Both the position numbers and the translations under genes were made by a program. From positions 29,016-93,015 of the forward strand of contig JAOUMB010000006.1 of the NCBI GenBank assembly GCA_029881725.1: a stretch of DNA of 64,000 nt, given 5' to 3'. Below the pieces are notes generated by a model that was not told the origin of the DNA, ran no database searches, and saw only the letters and a list, made by a program, of their open reading frames with translations. Source of the stretch: Nitrospirota bacterium. Its GTDB lineage: Bacteria; Nitrospirota; JACRHL01. Every line of letters starts with the position of its first letter. Position 1 is the first letter of the stretch. Below are positions 57,723 through 64,000 of the stretch, piece by piece.

Positions 57723-59089
57723 TGGCGCTCGCCGTGGCGCTGGATCTGGGCAGCACCAGCCTCAAGTGCGCCCGTTTGGACCGCAGGGGTCACCTGCACA
57801 CCATCGCCGCCGAACCGGCCCCGCCAGTGTTCGGCCAGCGCCTGGTGCGTGAGGCGGATGCCGAGGAGTTTTTTGAAATCGCCGAGCGCCTGCTGGCCCG
57901 TGCCGCAGCCGAATGCCCCGGCGCGCCGCTGGGGATCGCCAGCCAGCGTTCATCGTTTCTGCTGTGGCGCGCCCGTGGTGGGGAACCGGTTACGCCGATC
58001 ATCAGCTGGCAGGATCGCAGCGCCGAAAAATGGTGCCGGGAGCACGCGGAGCGGGCCCCGGAGATCATCCGCCGCACCGGGCTGGTGCTGTCACCCCACT
58101 ATGCGGGCCCCAAGCTGGCCAACATTTTGCTCAAAAATCCGGAGTTCCGCACCGGGCTGGAAACCGGAGAATTGCGTTTCGGCACCCTGGAAAGCTGGTT
58201 GATCTATCGACTGACCGGCGGCCGGGTGCACCGCACCGACCCCTCCATGGCCGCGCGCACGGCCATGGTCGATCTGGATTCCGGCGGCTGGTGCGACGAA
58301 CTGCTGTCGGTCTATGGCGTGCCCCGGCGGGCCCTGCCGGCCATTGGCCCCACCGAAGGAAACGACATCCCGCTTTCCAACGGCCTGACCGTCACTGCCA
58401 CCATCAGCGATCAGGCCGCGGGCGCCTTGGCGGTGCTCGCGCCGGACGGCAGTGAGGCGCTGGTCAATTTGGGCACCGGCGGCTTTGTGTTGCGGCTCAC
58501 CCCCACCCGGGCGGCGGCGCCCACCGGCTACCTGCTGGGACCCGCCCTGGGCGACGGGGTGTGGCATTACGCAATGGAGGGCACCATCAACGCCATTGGA
58601 CCGTTTGTGGATGGCTTCGGCAAGGGGCCGACCCGGTTGCCGCCCATCGACCCGGCACCGGGGGCCTTTTGCCTGCCGGACAGCGCCGGGGTGGGCGCGC
58701 CCCACTGGAAAGCGGGGATCGGCCCGGAATTTTCCCCGCAGGCCCGCCGCCTGATGGGTCCGGACCTGCGTCGGGTGGCGCTGGAGGGGGTGATCTTTCG
58801 TGTGGTGGAGATTCTGCACGGGCTGGCCTCGCTGGGCCCCCTGCGGGGCATCCGGCTGGCCGGGGGCATGTCCAACGACCCGTTCGTGTCCGCTGCGCTG
58901 GCTTCGGCCTCCGGCCTTCCGGTCCACCTGTTGGAGGAGACCGAGGCCACCCTGTTGGGAGCCGCGCGGCTGGCCGCCGGTTTGCCCCCGTTTGCCGCCC
59001 CCTCCGGTGCCGAGGCCGCCCCCGAGGGGCCCTGGCTGGAGGAAAAATACCGCCGCTGGAAGGCCTGGTCCGGCTCCCTGCTCCGATGA
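57722..59089 (+). CDS. FGGY-family carbohydrate kinase (glycerol kinase-like)
   Basis: 455-aa ASKHA kinase. N-terminal phosphate loop LAVALDLGSTSLKCARLD, IASQRSSFLLW, IISWQDRSAEKW, DQAAGALAVLAPDG and LVNLGTGGFVLRLT, and C-terminal RLAGGMSNDPFVSAALA (adenosine motif). The SQRSS and SWQDRS blocks resemble GlpK, and position after glpD favours glycerol as the substrate, but the protein is shorter than GlpK (about 495). ATG 57722. Four-base overlap with the next gene. Confidence 0.85.
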   Translation: MALAVALDLGSTSLKCARLDRRGHLHTIAAEPAPPVFGQRLVREADAEEFFEIAERLLARAAAECPGAPLGIASQRSSFLLWRARGGEPVTPIISWQDRSAEKWCREHAERAPEIIRRTGLVLSPHYAGPKLANILLKNPEFRTGLETGELRFGTLESWLIYRLTGGRVHRTDPSMAARTAMVDLDSGGWCDELLSVYGVPRRALPAIGPTEGNDIPLSNGLTVTATISDQAAGALAVLAPDGSEALVNLGTGGFVLRLTPTRAAAPTGYLLGPALGDGVWHYAMEGTINAIGPFVDGFGKGPTRLPPIDPAPGAFCLPDSAGVGAPHWKAGIGPEFSPQARRLMGPDLRRVALEGVIFRVVEILHGLASLGPLRGIRLAGGMSNDPFVSAALASASGLPVHLLEETEATLLGAARLAAGLPPFAAPSGAEAAPEGPWLEEKYRRWKAWSGSLLR

Positions 59090-59442
59090 AACAGACCTAC
59101 CGTTTGTTTATCCGCCTGGAGCACCCGCAACGCATCCGGGTCGGCCGGTTGGGAACGTTCGATTTTGCGGCCGGGTTGTATGTCTATACCGGCAGCGCCC
59201 GAGGCGGAATCGGCTCCCGCGTGCTGCGGCACATGGGGCTTTCCGCCCGGCCCCGCAGGGTGCGCTGGCACATTGATTACCTGCTGACCGCACCCGGCTG
59301 CCGGGTGGAGCGGGTGGATCTGCACGAGGGGATCGAATGCGCCATTAACCGCGCGGGTGGAGGCTCATCCCCGGTGCCTGGCTTCGGCGCCAGCGATTGC
59401 ACCGCCGGGTGTGGCAGTCATCTGCGGTTTTTGGGGCCGTAA
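59086..59442 (+). CDS. GIY-YIG-like DUF123 domain protein
   Basis: 118-aa single DUF123 domain. YRLFIRLEHPQRIRVGRLGTF, then FAAGLYVYTGSARGGIGSRVLRH (the degenerate GIY-YIG core), WHIDYLL, and the C-terminal GFGASDCTAGCGSHLRFLG with a Cys pair are typical. In archaea the domain is often fused to a nuclease; here it stands alone. Function unknown. ATG 59086 overlaps the FGGY kinase stop. It ends 11 bases before the convergent globin-like gene. Confidence 0.85.
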   Translation: MKQTYRLFIRLEHPQRIRVGRLGTFDFAAGLYVYTGSARGGIGSRVLRHMGLSARPRRVRWHIDYLLTAPGCRVERVDLHEGIECAINRAGGGSSPVPGFGASDCTAGCGSHLRFLGP

Positions 59443-59453
59443 CAGCCGGGAAA

Positions 59454-59846
59454 TCAGCGCGACATGCACCCTTGCAGCGCCTTGCGCCAGCCGCTGCGTA
59501 GCTCGGGGCTCAGGCGGTGAAACGCGTGCACGGTGTCGATCAGGCAGTCGATCCAGATTGGAAACAGTTCATGCCGGGTCCATATCTGCGCTTCACACAG
59601 GTCCATTTTTTCCGACATGGAACACGCATTCAGGGCCCCGCTGGCACACAGCATGGTGGTGGTGATGCACTTGCGCGCGCTGAACACGAACTCAAAATCC
59701 TGCAACTTGGACCGCATGCTGGCAAACTCCGGGTGAGCCGCACATAACGCGGTGGACAGCTTGGCCAGAAACTTCGGATCGTCCAGGCACTTCTGGAGGA
59801 TCGGGGTGATTTCGGTTAGCCTGAATTCGGAGATCGCCTGCTTCAT
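59454..59846 (-). CDS. Globin-like protein without an obvious proximal histidine
   Basis: 130-aa single-domain protein. The C-terminal half closely follows the bacterial globin pattern: RHELFPIWIDCLIDTVHAF (residues 91-109) and LSPELRSGWRKAL (112-124) match the last two helices of sensor-type and single-domain globins. The usual proximal heme histidine lies about ten residues before the E-L-F/Y motif, near residue 83, where this protein has MDLCEAQ. Five of the seven cysteines are in the C-terminal half. Start ATG 59846. Heme binding is therefore doubtful. The long ORF reaching 60368 reads through the opposite gene and is not supported. Confidence 0.6.
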   Translation of the reverse strand: MKQAISEFRLTEITPILQKCLDDPKFLAKLSTALCAAHPEFASMRSKLQDFEFVFSARKCITTTMLCASGALNACSMSEKMDLCEAQIWTRHELFPIWIDCLIDTVHAFHRLSPELRSGWRKALQGCMSR

Positions 59847-59912
59847 CGGATTCTTATCGGTAAATAGGCATATTGTCTGCACGATATTTATCAAAATCGA
59901 AATGGTGCAAGC

Positions 59913-60254
59913 GTGCTGGTGTTTGTGTATGGCACCCTCAAGCGGGGCCGCTCCAACCACCGCCTGATGCGCGGTGCGCGCCTGCTGGGAACCCACGTGA
60001 CCGACCCGCGGTTCACCCTGATTGATCTGGGCGGCTACCCCGGCGCGGTGGAGGGCGGCGAAACCGCCGTGCATGGCGAGGTATACCGCATTTCCACGCC
60101 GTTGCTGGCGCGTCTGGACCGGCTGGAGGACGTGCCGGTGGAATACACCCGCCAGCCCATTGCCTCCCCTTGGGGGCCAGCATGGATGTATCTGTACGGG
60201 GGCCGGCGGCGCGGGCGGGTGGTGCCATCCGGCATGTGGCCGCGGACCGGCTGA
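59913..60254 (+). CDS. Gamma-glutamylcyclotransferase-like (GGCT/AIG2) protein
   Basis: 113-aa protein of the GGCT-like fold. FVYGTLKRGRSNH is the substrate-binding signature and VHGEVYRI holds the catalytic glutamate (Glu56). Relatives act on gamma-glutamyl amines or have unknown targets. GTG 59913 is the first start and the only one consistent with the N-terminal strand. Divergent from the globin-like gene. Downstream 60255-60423 is noncoding with two short hairpins. Confidence 0.88.
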   Translation: MLVFVYGTLKRGRSNHRLMRGARLLGTHVTDPRFTLIDLGGYPGAVEGGETAVHGEVYRISTPLLARLDRLEDVPVEYTRQPIASPWGPAWMYLYGGRRRGRVVPSGMWPRTG

Positions 60255-60318
60255 TTTTACGCGTGTGTACAGTTGAACCGATACGCCCCGCTTCGCTAGG
60301 GTACCCCCCGTCACGTTA

Positions 60319-60335
60319 CAAGACCGTGTGTCTTG
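60319..60335. repeat. Small hairpin CAAGAC-CGTGT-GTCTTG
   Basis: Perfect six-base stem with a five-base loop in the gap between the GGCT-like gene and the small membrane protein. No T-tract. Purpose unknown. Confidence 0.35.
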
Positions 60336-60364
60336 GGTTTGCCGCGCTTTGGTAGGGTGCGGCA

Positions 60365-60378
60365 GCAATTCTCATTGC
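60365..60378. promoter_or_regulatory. Possible Fur-like operator
   Basis: GCAATTCTCATTGC, an inverted repeat (GCAAT-TCTC-ATTGC) whose complement carries AATGAGAAT, a half-site seen in proteobacterial Fur boxes. It stands 46 bases before the small membrane protein start. Sequence resemblance only. Confidence 0.25.
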
Positions 60379-60423
60379 CCTCCGGCGGCCGTCGGACGGG
60401 TTTGTAAAATAAGGGGTAGACCC

Positions 60424-60597
60424 ATGCAAGAGTGGATGATTGTGCTTGCCGTTCTGTCCGGCGTTCTGGTTACCGTTGGCTACATGGTTACCCGTGCCCT
60501 GAGCATGGAGACCGGTGGTTACGGTGCTGGCGGTTACGGCAAGCTCGGCGAGGGCGACCGTCAGGCCAAGTGGCTGGCTGAACAGCAGAACAAATAG
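60424..60597 (+). CDS. Small single-pass membrane protein
   Basis: 57-aa protein: one N-terminal transmembrane helix (MIVLAVLSGVLVTVGYMVTRAL) followed by a Gly/Tyr-rich linker (GGYGAGGYG) and a charged tail ending KWLAEQQNK. ATG 60424 is preceded by AAGGGGTAG, a good ribosome site, and a strong terminator follows the stop, which supports a real monocistronic gene. I do not recognise a family. The upstream in-frame extension to 60328 is not membrane-like and is unlikely. Confidence 0.72.
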   Translation: MQEWMIVLAVLSGVLVTVGYMVTRALSMETGGYGAGGYGKLGEGDRQAKWLAEQQNK

Positions 60598-60631
60598 CCC
60601 CACGTCCGGGAAAATTCCCGGAACCGCATAT

Positions 60632-60667
60632 AAACCGTCAGGCCCCACCGGGCCTGGCGGTTTTTTT
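60632..60667 (+). terminator. Rho-independent terminator after the small membrane protein
   Basis: AAACCGTCAGGCCC (60632-60645) pairs with GGGCCTGGCGGTTT (60650-60663), one wobble pair, loop CACC, followed by a T-run. Strong terminator 35 bases after the stop at 60597. Confidence 0.88.
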
Positions 60668-60837
60668 GGTTTTGAAGGGGCAACCGGCCACGCGGAGAGC
60701 AAAATGCAGAAGCTGCGGGGAGGGGGAGAAAACCTGTTGCATGTGGCATGCATTCAGGCGGAAACTCTGGCTGTTTCCAAGGCGAGGCTTCGCTTGGGGG
60801 AAACGCTTGGCAAAGGCGGATTACGAGGAGGTGGGTG

Positions 60838-61170
60838 ATGAATCGGTTTTGTGTGGCGACGGCGGTGGGCGTCCTGATGGGACTGTCCGGGGGCACATTC
60901 GCCCTGGCGGGGGAGCCGGATGCGGAACGGCAGGCGGTGATTCTGGAAATGGTGACCGGCGTGTGCGGCATGTGCCACGGCGCCGACCTGAGCGGCGGCC
61001 TGGGTCCGGCGCTCACCCCGGAAGCCCTGAAGGGCAAGGACGCCGCCGCCGTGGCGGAAATCATCCTGAACGGCCGGCCGGACACGCCCATGGCCCCGTT
61101 TGCGGGGGTGCTCAATACCGACGACGCCGCCTGGCTGGCCCGGAAGCTGAAAAGCGGGATCGGGCACTGA
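60838..61170 (+). CDS. Small periplasmic c-type cytochrome
   Basis: 110-aa secreted monoheme cytochrome c. Signal peptide MNRFCVATAVGVLMGLSGG with cleavage near ALA-GE. Heme motif CGMCH at residues 43-47 followed by GADLSGGLGPALTPEALKGK. The distal methionine is likely Met in PDTPMAPFAG. ATG 60838 follows GAGGAGGT. It may donate electrons to a terminal oxidase or other partner; no partner gene is adjacent. The gap 60668-60837 shows no other gene. Confidence 0.9.
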   Translation: MNRFCVATAVGVLMGLSGGTFALAGEPDAERQAVILEMVTGVCGMCHGADLSGGLGPALTPEALKGKDAAAVAEIILNGRPDTPMAPFAGVLNTDDAAWLARKLKSGIGH

Positions 61171-61191
61171 CGGAAGGGGCCTTAAAGGGGC

Positions 61192-61219
61192 CTACCGGGA
61201 GTCGAAGCGCTCCCGGTAG
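61192..61219. repeat. Hairpin at the convergent ends of cytochrome and antiporter genes
   Basis: CTACCGGGAG (61192-61201) pairs perfectly with CTCCCGGTAG (61210-61219) around TCGAAGCG. It covers the last codons and stop of the antiporter gene and lies 21 bases after the cytochrome stop, so it could terminate either transcript, though no T-tract follows. Confidence 0.5.
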
Positions 61220-62439
61220 CGCCCGTAATACCATTTCATGACAAATGGCGGCAGCAGGGTGGTCAGGGCGATGACCATCACCATTCCGGCGTAAACCTCG
61301 TTGGAAAAAATATCGCTTTCCAGCCCGAGTTCGGCAAAGATCAGCCCCACTTCGCCACGGGGAATCATGGCCATGCCGATGGCGATGCGCGCATGCCACG
61401 GTTCGTTGATCGCGAACACCCCCGCGTATTTGCCCGCCACCGCCGCCACAAACAGCAGGGCCGAAAAGGTCCAGATAAAGCCGGAGCCCCAATCGATGTC
61501 GCGCAGGTTGAGGGACAGGCCGACCATTACGAAAAAGATCGGCGAAAACAGATGAATGATCGGCTTCATCTGCTCTTCGATGCGTTCTGAAAACACCTCG
61601 TCGGTCCTGAACGCGGCCCCGAACGGGAAGAAAAACCGCCGCGACAGGGCGATTCCGGCGGCAAACCCGCCCAGCAGTTCCGGGGCACCCACCCAGTGGG
61701 CCAGCCACGCGAAAAACAGCACCAGCGAAATGATGGTGGTGGGAATCAGCCCCGGCGTTTGCGTCACCGCGTCGAAGTGGCGGATCACCAGCGACATCAA
61801 CTTGGCGATCAGCGGCGCCAGGGCAAAGAAGATGGCAATGAACACCAGCACCTTGCCGGTGTTGACGAAGCTGATGCCGCCACCGGTGGCAAATTCATAC
61901 AGCAGCGCCAGCAGCACCACCCCCATCACGTCGTCCAGCACCGCCGCCCCGAGCACGATCTGCCCTTCGGGCGACTTGTGTCGCTTCAGGTCCGACAGCA
62001 CCCGGATGGTGATGCCGATGCTGGTGGCGGTGAGGGTGCCGCCAACAAACAGGGAGACCAGCAGCGACAGGCCAAAGCCCCAGTAGCAAAGGGCAAATCC
62101 CAGCGCAAATGGAAACACGAACCCGCCCATGGCCACGGTAATGGCCTTGCGCCCGGCCTGAATCAACCGTTTGGCATCGGTTTCCAGCCCCACTTCGAAC
62201 AGCAGCAGGATAATGCCGATCTCGGCGAGAAGCTGGATGGCCTGGCTGGGTTGGATCCACCCCAGCAGGCTGGGGCCCAGCAGCACCCCGGCGAACAGTT
62301 CACCAATAACGGATGGCGCCCGCAGACGGGTGGCGACCTCGGCGAAGACCCTGGCGGTCAGCAGGATAATCAGCAGGGCGAGAATCTGGGTGTGAAGGTC
62401 CGGCATGGATTGCTGGATCGACAGGATCCCTCCGGGCAT
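61192..62439 (-). CDS. CPA2-family cation:proton antiporter
   Basis: 415-aa inner-membrane Na+(K+)/H+ exchanger with about twelve membrane segments and no C-terminal TrkA domain. SVIGELFAGVLLGPSLLG, LLLFEVGLETD, LTATSIGITIRVL and the ion-binding AAVLDDVMGVVLLALL (paired Asp) are the CPA2 hallmarks, with IPRGEVGLIFAELG near the end. ATG 62439 is chosen; ATG 62406 is a close alternative and TTG 62448 is less likely. Convergent with the cytochrome gene. Confidence 0.93.
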   Translation of the reverse strand: MPGGILSIQQSMPDLHTQILALLIILLTARVFAEVATRLRAPSVIGELFAGVLLGPSLLGWIQPSQAIQLLAEIGIILLLFEVGLETDAKRLIQAGRKAITVAMGGFVFPFALGFALCYWGFGLSLLVSLFVGGTLTATSIGITIRVLSDLKRHKSPEGQIVLGAAVLDDVMGVVLLALLYEFATGGGISFVNTGKVLVFIAIFFALAPLIAKLMSLVIRHFDAVTQTPGLIPTTIISLVLFFAWLAHWVGAPELLGGFAAGIALSRRFFFPFGAAFRTDEVFSERIEEQMKPIIHLFSPIFFVMVGLSLNLRDIDWGSGFIWTFSALLFVAAVAGKYAGVFAINEPWHARIAIGMAMIPRGEVGLIFAELGLESDIFSNEVYAGMVMVIALTTLLPPFVMKWYYGRYRERFDSR

Positions 62440-62456
62440 AGGGTGCAAACACCCTG

Positions 62457-62486
62457 ACTATAAGTACATTCACATTCACCCCGCAA
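62457..62486 (-). promoter_or_regulatory. Possible promoter of the antiporter gene
   Basis: On the minus strand TTGCGG (62486-62481) and TATAGT (62462-62457) are separated by 18 bases. Transcription would begin close to the start codon at 62439, leaving a very short leader, which slightly favours ATG 62406. Confidence 0.4.
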
Positions 62487-62762
62487 GTGCGGTGCGGCGT
62501 TGGGGGTGGTTCCGGCACACGATTCCCGGGGTATTGTGGCGCGGGGGGCGTTTTTCGCCATGGCGCACGTGGCGCATGTGGTGTTTTTCGCCTCGGGGAA
62601 TTAAAAAAGGAACGTAAAACCAATGGGTTATGAATGGCCGGTCCGGGCGCCCTGGCGGCTCCCGGTGGGGCCATTCGTAACACTTCATACCGCAAATGGC
62701 GAAGCTAAACCGTTGGCTCCGGCCACACCAACGGCATAACCCGTTGGAAAACGGATGTTTTT

Positions 62763-62956
62763 TGCCGTTTGTGGAGGGGCGGCATCCGGTTATCCGGTGG
62801 CGAAGCAGGAAATTTGACACCGAACGGTTAACCATTTGGGATGTAATGGAAAAAACGAGGCGGGTGGGGGAGGGGGGTGCGAAATGATTCACGGTGAAAT
62901 TAACGGTTCCGGCGTTCAGAAGCGACTGAAAATGCGGAAAAAAATGCCGTTTGTGG
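62763..62956 (+). repeat. Direct repeat TGCCGTTTGTGG
   Basis: The 12-base word occurs at 62763-62774 and 62945-62956, 182 bases apart, in each case followed by a G-rich stretch. It adds to the evidence that this noncoding block arose by internal duplication. Confidence 0.55.
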
Positions 62957-62982
62957 GGGTGTTTCGCAGGGGTGATTTAGCG

Positions 62983-63003
62983 GTTTCACGGTGGTGGTGA
63001 AAC
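62983..63003. repeat. Hairpin GTTTCAC-GGTGGTG-GTGAAAC
   Basis: Perfect seven-base inverted repeat with a seven-base loop inside the repeat-dense region, eight bases before another repeat arm at 63011. Confidence 0.5.
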
Positions 63004-63009
63004 GGAATA

Positions 63010-63088
63010 TCAATGGGTTCTGAAGGCCGGTAGCACGATTTGGGTATTTCCAAGGGGGTTTTTGGGGAGGATTTGCAGAACCCATTGA
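63010..63088. repeat. 79-base element with 13-base perfect terminal inverted repeats
   Basis: TCAATGGGTTCTG (63010-63022) and CAGAACCCATTGA (63076-63088) are perfect complements flanking 53 bases. The size and termini resemble a minimal palindromic element or a structured RNA; there is no coding content. Confidence 0.65.
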
Positions 63089-63251
63089 AACGATACGAAA
63101 AAATGGGCCTTATGGATGGGCCGCAACGGTGCAATGGAAATTGCATAACCGATTGGTTTTATTGGCGTAAAATGCAATGTGGCAATGGATTGCACGGTGC
63201 CGGGGCGGGAACGCGCCGCCTGGTGGATGCGGGGAGGGGGGCGCGGAGGGG

Positions 63252-63287
63252 GAATTCATTTAATGTTACGGAAAATTAAATGAATTC
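63252..63287. repeat. AT-rich perfect palindrome with a 10-base loop
   Basis: GAATTCATTTAAT (63252-63264) and ATTAAATGAATTC (63275-63287) are perfect 13-base complements around GTTACGGAAA. It stands out strongly in GC-rich flanks. Candidate regulator-binding site, recombination site or structured-RNA stem. Confidence 0.65.
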
Positions 63288-63593
63288 GGGCGGCGCGGGT
63301 TTGGCCACCCGCCACCGCATCGGGGGGGCGGGAATGAGTTTTTTTATTCTTTTTATTCAAATGGTTGGGCGGGTTTCAGGGGGAAGCCGCCCGCCTCGCT
63401 CCCCGCCCGGCGGAGCGGGGATCACCAGACGCGGGGGCCAGGCCGTCCGCCGCCAAATGGCGTCCAACGGGGCGGGTCCGCCCGTAGCGGGAGGCTAAAT
63501 TACCGGAGCGTTAACGGTTAAAACGCCCGATTGTTTCCATTCGATCACACATCCGCCCGGTGCCGGGGCAGGCGGCTTCCATTCCTATAGGAC

Positions 63594-63608
63594 TCCGTGG
63601 CTCACGGA
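63594..63608. repeat. Hairpin TCCGTG-GCT-CACGGA
   Basis: Perfect six-base stem with a three-base loop about 90 bases before the start of the last gene; no T-run follows. Possible leader structure. Confidence 0.35.
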
Positions 63609-63696
63609 TGCCATGGGGGTGTGCGGGGTGGATGGTGATGCGAAAGGCATTTGCGGTATGCTGAGGGCGTTTGGTGGGGGGTGGATGGAGGTGAGG

Positions 63697-64000
63697 ATGG
63701 AAGGGCCGGAGCAGAAAGGGGGGAGCGGGGGGGAGCAGGATCGCCGTCCGCTGACCAAGAAGGAATTTCGGGAACTATCCCCGAGTGCGGCGGTGGTGCT
63801 GGCGGCACGGTGCGCGATGCGGGTGCTGCCGCTGGTGTGGGATCGCGAGTTGTTTGCGGCCGGCGATGGCTGGGACACACACGTCCGGGCCATTGAAGCC
63901 GCGACACTGGTGGCGGCGTGGGGGCCGTTAAGGATTATCGCCTACGCCGCCAAAGCCGACGCCGCCAAAGCCGACGCCAGAGCCGACGCCGCCGACGCCG
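63697..64000 (+). CDS. Ala/Asp-repeat protein, N-terminal part (runs off the window)
   Basis: At least 101 codons, open to the window end. It has a hydrophilic leader, a compact conserved-looking segment LTKKEFRELSPSAAVVLAARC followed by RVLPLVW, an ALVAAWGPLRIIAYA-like helix, and then a low-complexity tail built from A-A-K-A-D-A and A-R-A-D-A units that begins about residue 82 and continues past the edge. ATG 63697 is fixed by GGAGGTGAGG immediately upstream; ATG 63685, 63658 and 63613 are in frame but lack such a site. I recognise the style (ARCA-RVLPL head plus alanine-rich repeats) from hypothetical proteins of various bacteria but no function. Confidence 0.6.
   Translation, partial: MEGPEQKGGSGGEQDRRPLTKKEFRELSPSAAVVLAARCAMRVLPLVWDRELFAAGDGWDTHVRAIEAATLVAAWGPLRIIAYAAKADAAKADARADAADA

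Larger units (their letters stand above)
62621..63155. repeat. Family of five 12-base repeats, CAAYSGGTTMTG
   Basis: Copies: 62621-62632 (+, CAATGGGTTATG), 62735-62746 (-, CAACGGGTTATG), 63011-63022 (+, CAATGGGTTCTG), 63076-63087 (-, same as the third), 63144-63155 (-, CAATCGGTTATG). The similarity extends beyond the core in some pairs: 62615-62632 matches the reverse complement of 63144-63161 at 17 of 18 bases, and the first and third copies share a following GGCCGGT. Both orientations and irregular spacing rule out a CRISPR array. Confidence 0.7.
62463..63612. other. Gene-poor, repeat-dense intergenic region
   Basis: About 1.15 kb without a gene I can support. Short open frames occur on both strands but have no recognisable sequence, ribosome sites or neighbours. 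Instead there are several perfect inverted repeats, direct repeats and homopolymer runs, and AT-rich words unlike the flanking coding DNA. Individual repeats are listed separately. It may be a decayed mobile element, a noncoding-RNA locus or an integration hotspot. Confidence 0.7.

Noticed and set aside
59913-60368. Extended minus-strand globin gene starting at 60368
   Set aside because: The first about 170 codons are antisense to the GGCT-like gene and non-globin; the natural start is ATG 59846.
60777-60797. Riboswitch or hairpin before the cytochrome gene
   Set aside because: CCAAGGCGA/TCGCTTGG forms only a bulged stem and no known riboswitch core is recognisable.
62476-62892. 138-codon minus-strand frame in the gene-poor region
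   Set aside because: No recognisable sequence, rich in His/Arg/Pro/Cys, covers several repeats and has no convincing start.
63010-63088. Integron attC site
   Set aside because: Size and inverted ends fit loosely, but the required core GTTRRRY and RYYYAAC words are not at the ends and no integrase is present.
62621-63155. CRISPR array
   Set aside because: The repeats are only 12 bases, occur in both orientations and are spaced irregularly; no cas gene is present.

Overview
This GC-rich window comes from a Gram-negative proteobacterium that makes lipid A with Kdo. It carries bamA-ompH-lpxD-fabZ-lpxA-lpxB-msbA-waaA-lpxK plus LPS sugar genes. It also carries a reductive-TCA cluster in which citrate cleavage is encoded by separate succinyl-CoA-synthetase-like and short citrate-synthase-like genes rather than a fused ATP-citrate lyase. 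That arrangement fits autotrophic magnetotactic cocci (Magnetococcia) best. This assignment is inference: there is no rRNA, tRNA or magnetosome gene in the window.

Layout. 1-2.4 kb: oligoendopeptidase F (cut by the window edge), moaB, a small rhodanese. 2.5-6.5 kb: three overlapping glycosyltransferases and mutM. 6.4-9.2 kb (minus strand): a TMTC-like TPR membrane protein and a GT2. 9.3-19.8 kb: outer-membrane and lipid A operon with genes mostly overlapping by 1-23 bases. 19.9-31.2 kb: LPS/O-antigen region holding a phospholipid-type methyltransferase, glycosyltransferases including a GT2-GT4 fusion, a CDP-deoxyhexose pathway (rfbF, rfbG, rfbH, epimerase, reductase), then a less GC-rich, probably acquired segment with a rhamnan-synthesis F-like gene and a methyltransferase. 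31.5-35.9 kb: RND efflux pair. 36.1-43.9 kb: citryl-CoA synthetase large and small subunits, monomeric isocitrate dehydrogenase, citryl-CoA lyase and aconitase, closed by a strong terminator. 44-53.2 kb: ferritin-like protein, an unrecognised membrane protein with a TPR lipoprotein, ArsR regulator, M32 carboxypeptidase, ELM1-like protein, 2OG oxygenase, pyruvate kinase, alcohol dehydrogenase, ABM and VOC proteins. 53.2-59.5 kb: a GT-C-like membrane protein, then glycerophosphodiesterase, glycerol-3-phosphate dehydrogenase, FGGY kinase and a DUF123 protein. 59.5-62.4 kb: globin-like protein, GGCT-like protein, small membrane protein, cytochrome c and CPA2 antiporter. 62.4-63.7 kb: gene-poor DNA packed with short inverted and direct repeats. 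63.7 kb to the end: start of an Ala/Asp-repeat protein.

Together aconitase, isocitrate dehydrogenase and the split citrate-cleaving enzymes would run the C6 arm of the reductive TCA cycle, converting 2-oxoglutarate plus CO2 to citrate and then to acetyl-CoA plus oxaloacetate. Most of the left half serves envelope assembly. The strongest novelty candidates are the split citrate-cleavage cluster, the fused and truncated glycosyltransferases, the globin-like protein without an obvious heme-ligating histidine, and the repeat-dense noncoding block near the right end.
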